A stretch of DNA of 34,622 nt from Moraxella caprae DSM 19149. Lineage in GTDB: Bacteria > Pseudomonadota > Gammaproteobacteria > Pseudomonadales > Moraxellaceae. The notes beneath the pieces were generated by a model. It was not told where the DNA came from and made no database searches. It saw only the letters and a program-made list of their open reading frames with translations. Below are positions 34,335 through 34,622 of the stretch, one piece after another; positions within the stretch are counted from its first letter, which is position 1; each line of letters begins with the position of its first letter. The stretch lies in contig NZ_AUGF01000028.1 of the NCBI RefSeq assembly GCF_000426885.1, positions 1 through 34,622 of the forward strand, read 5' to 3'. Position numbers and translations under genes: made by a program.

Positions 34335-34622
34335 GGCATTGTTAAACTAAAATACATAATTCAAAGTTCCATTCCACTTAGCAAACAGTAAGTTCAAAGT
34401 GTTTTCTATCATTTTCTCGGATTTAGAGTAACATTTTGATTTTCTTCTAAATCTTGCTGTGAAATGCCTAATGAGACTATTATAGCCCTCTATGGTAAAA
34501 GTTTGAGCTTTGCTTGTCATATGTTTTGATTTTGGAATGACTTCAAGGTAAGATTTCCAGTAGTCACTACAAAACAGTTGAATGTTATGGATATTCAATT
34601 GATTGTAAAGTTGTTTAAAGGT
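34335..34622 (-). mobile_element. IS1-family insertion sequence, right-edge partial copy
   Basis: The 3' part of an IS1-like element continues past the right edge. Its terminal repeat GGCATTGTTAAAC (34335-34347) overlaps the InsB stop codon. The opposite-end repeat of the same family is at 244-256, so the two edge copies share orientation. Confidence 0.82.
34347..34622 (-). CDS. insB: IS1-family transposase InsB, C-terminal part
   Basis: The frame is open from the window edge (34622) to a TAG at 34349-34347, giving about 91 visible residues of the catalytic protein. Segments CSDYWKSY (matching the second DDE aspartate region), SKHMTSKAQTFTIEGYNSL and the basic RFRRKSKCYSKS tail are characteristic of InsB. 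The glutamate of the DDE triad would be E in FTIEGYNS. Translation does not start at the internal TTG at 34598; the gene begins outside the window. In IS1 the active transposase is normally an InsA-InsB fusion made by frameshifting, which cannot be judged here. Confidence 0.85.
   Translation of the reverse strand, partial: TFKQLYNQLNIHNIQLFCSDYWKSYLEVIPKSKHMTSKAQTFTIEGYNSLIRHFTARFRRKSKCYSKSEKMIENTLNLLFAKWNGTLNYVF

Noticed and set aside
1..34622. Both edges being one IS copy on a circular molecule
   Set aside because: The bases flanking the two inner ends (AAACAGTCT after 256 and AAATCATT before 34335) do not form a matching target duplication.

Overview
The window looks like about 34.6 kb of chromosome from a Moraxellaceae gammaproteobacterium, most likely a Moraxella species. 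The grounds are moderate-to-low GC, type IV pilus genes (pilC-pilD), and the combination of metZ, pncB, NadR-like and RuvB genes with dense short intergenic repeats. The genus call is an inference from gene content, not a database result.

Layout. Both window edges lie inside IS1-family insertion sequences in the same (minus) orientation: 1-256 holds the InsA-like 5' end and 34335-34622 the InsB-like 3' end, with matching 13-bp terminal repeats. From left to right between them: a secreted WG-repeat protein and glnD (nitrogen PII sensing); tRNA-Val(GAC) with its own promoter and terminator; pilD-pilC; recG; an AT-rich accessory pair made of a leucine-rich-repeat protein and a phospholipase D-like/J-domain protein whose natural start is cut off by an in-frame TGA; an RND efflux adaptor-pump operon; ruvB; a small exported protein and a PBP5/6-type D,D-carboxypeptidase; a NadR-like NMN adenylyltransferase/kinase; a PspC-domain protein; htpG; rluB; ppa; a lipoprotein gene tightly coupled to lipB; a ThiE homologue with an apparent internal deletion; pncB; metZ; an exported NTF2-like protein; an MltD-type lytic transglycosylase with six LysM repeats; and an AlkA/HhH-GPD DNA glycosylase.

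How the genes relate. Most are housekeeping genes in one- or two-gene transcription units, many ended by clear intrinsic terminators. Cell-wall functions (D,D-carboxypeptidase, MltD), DNA repair (recG, ruvB, glycosylase) and NAD salvage (NadR-like, pncB) recur but are not clustered.

The most unusual material is not in the housekeeping genes. There is a family of modular palindromic repeats (20066-20268, 22375-22502, 33303-33522) that share outer and inner inverted repeats but carry different or missing central hairpins, two of them just upstream of htpG and rluB. A second dispersed repeat (6701-6780 and 26911-27026), the LRR + PLD/J accessory pair, and the degraded thiE are also notable. No CRISPR array, prophage or rRNA operon was seen.
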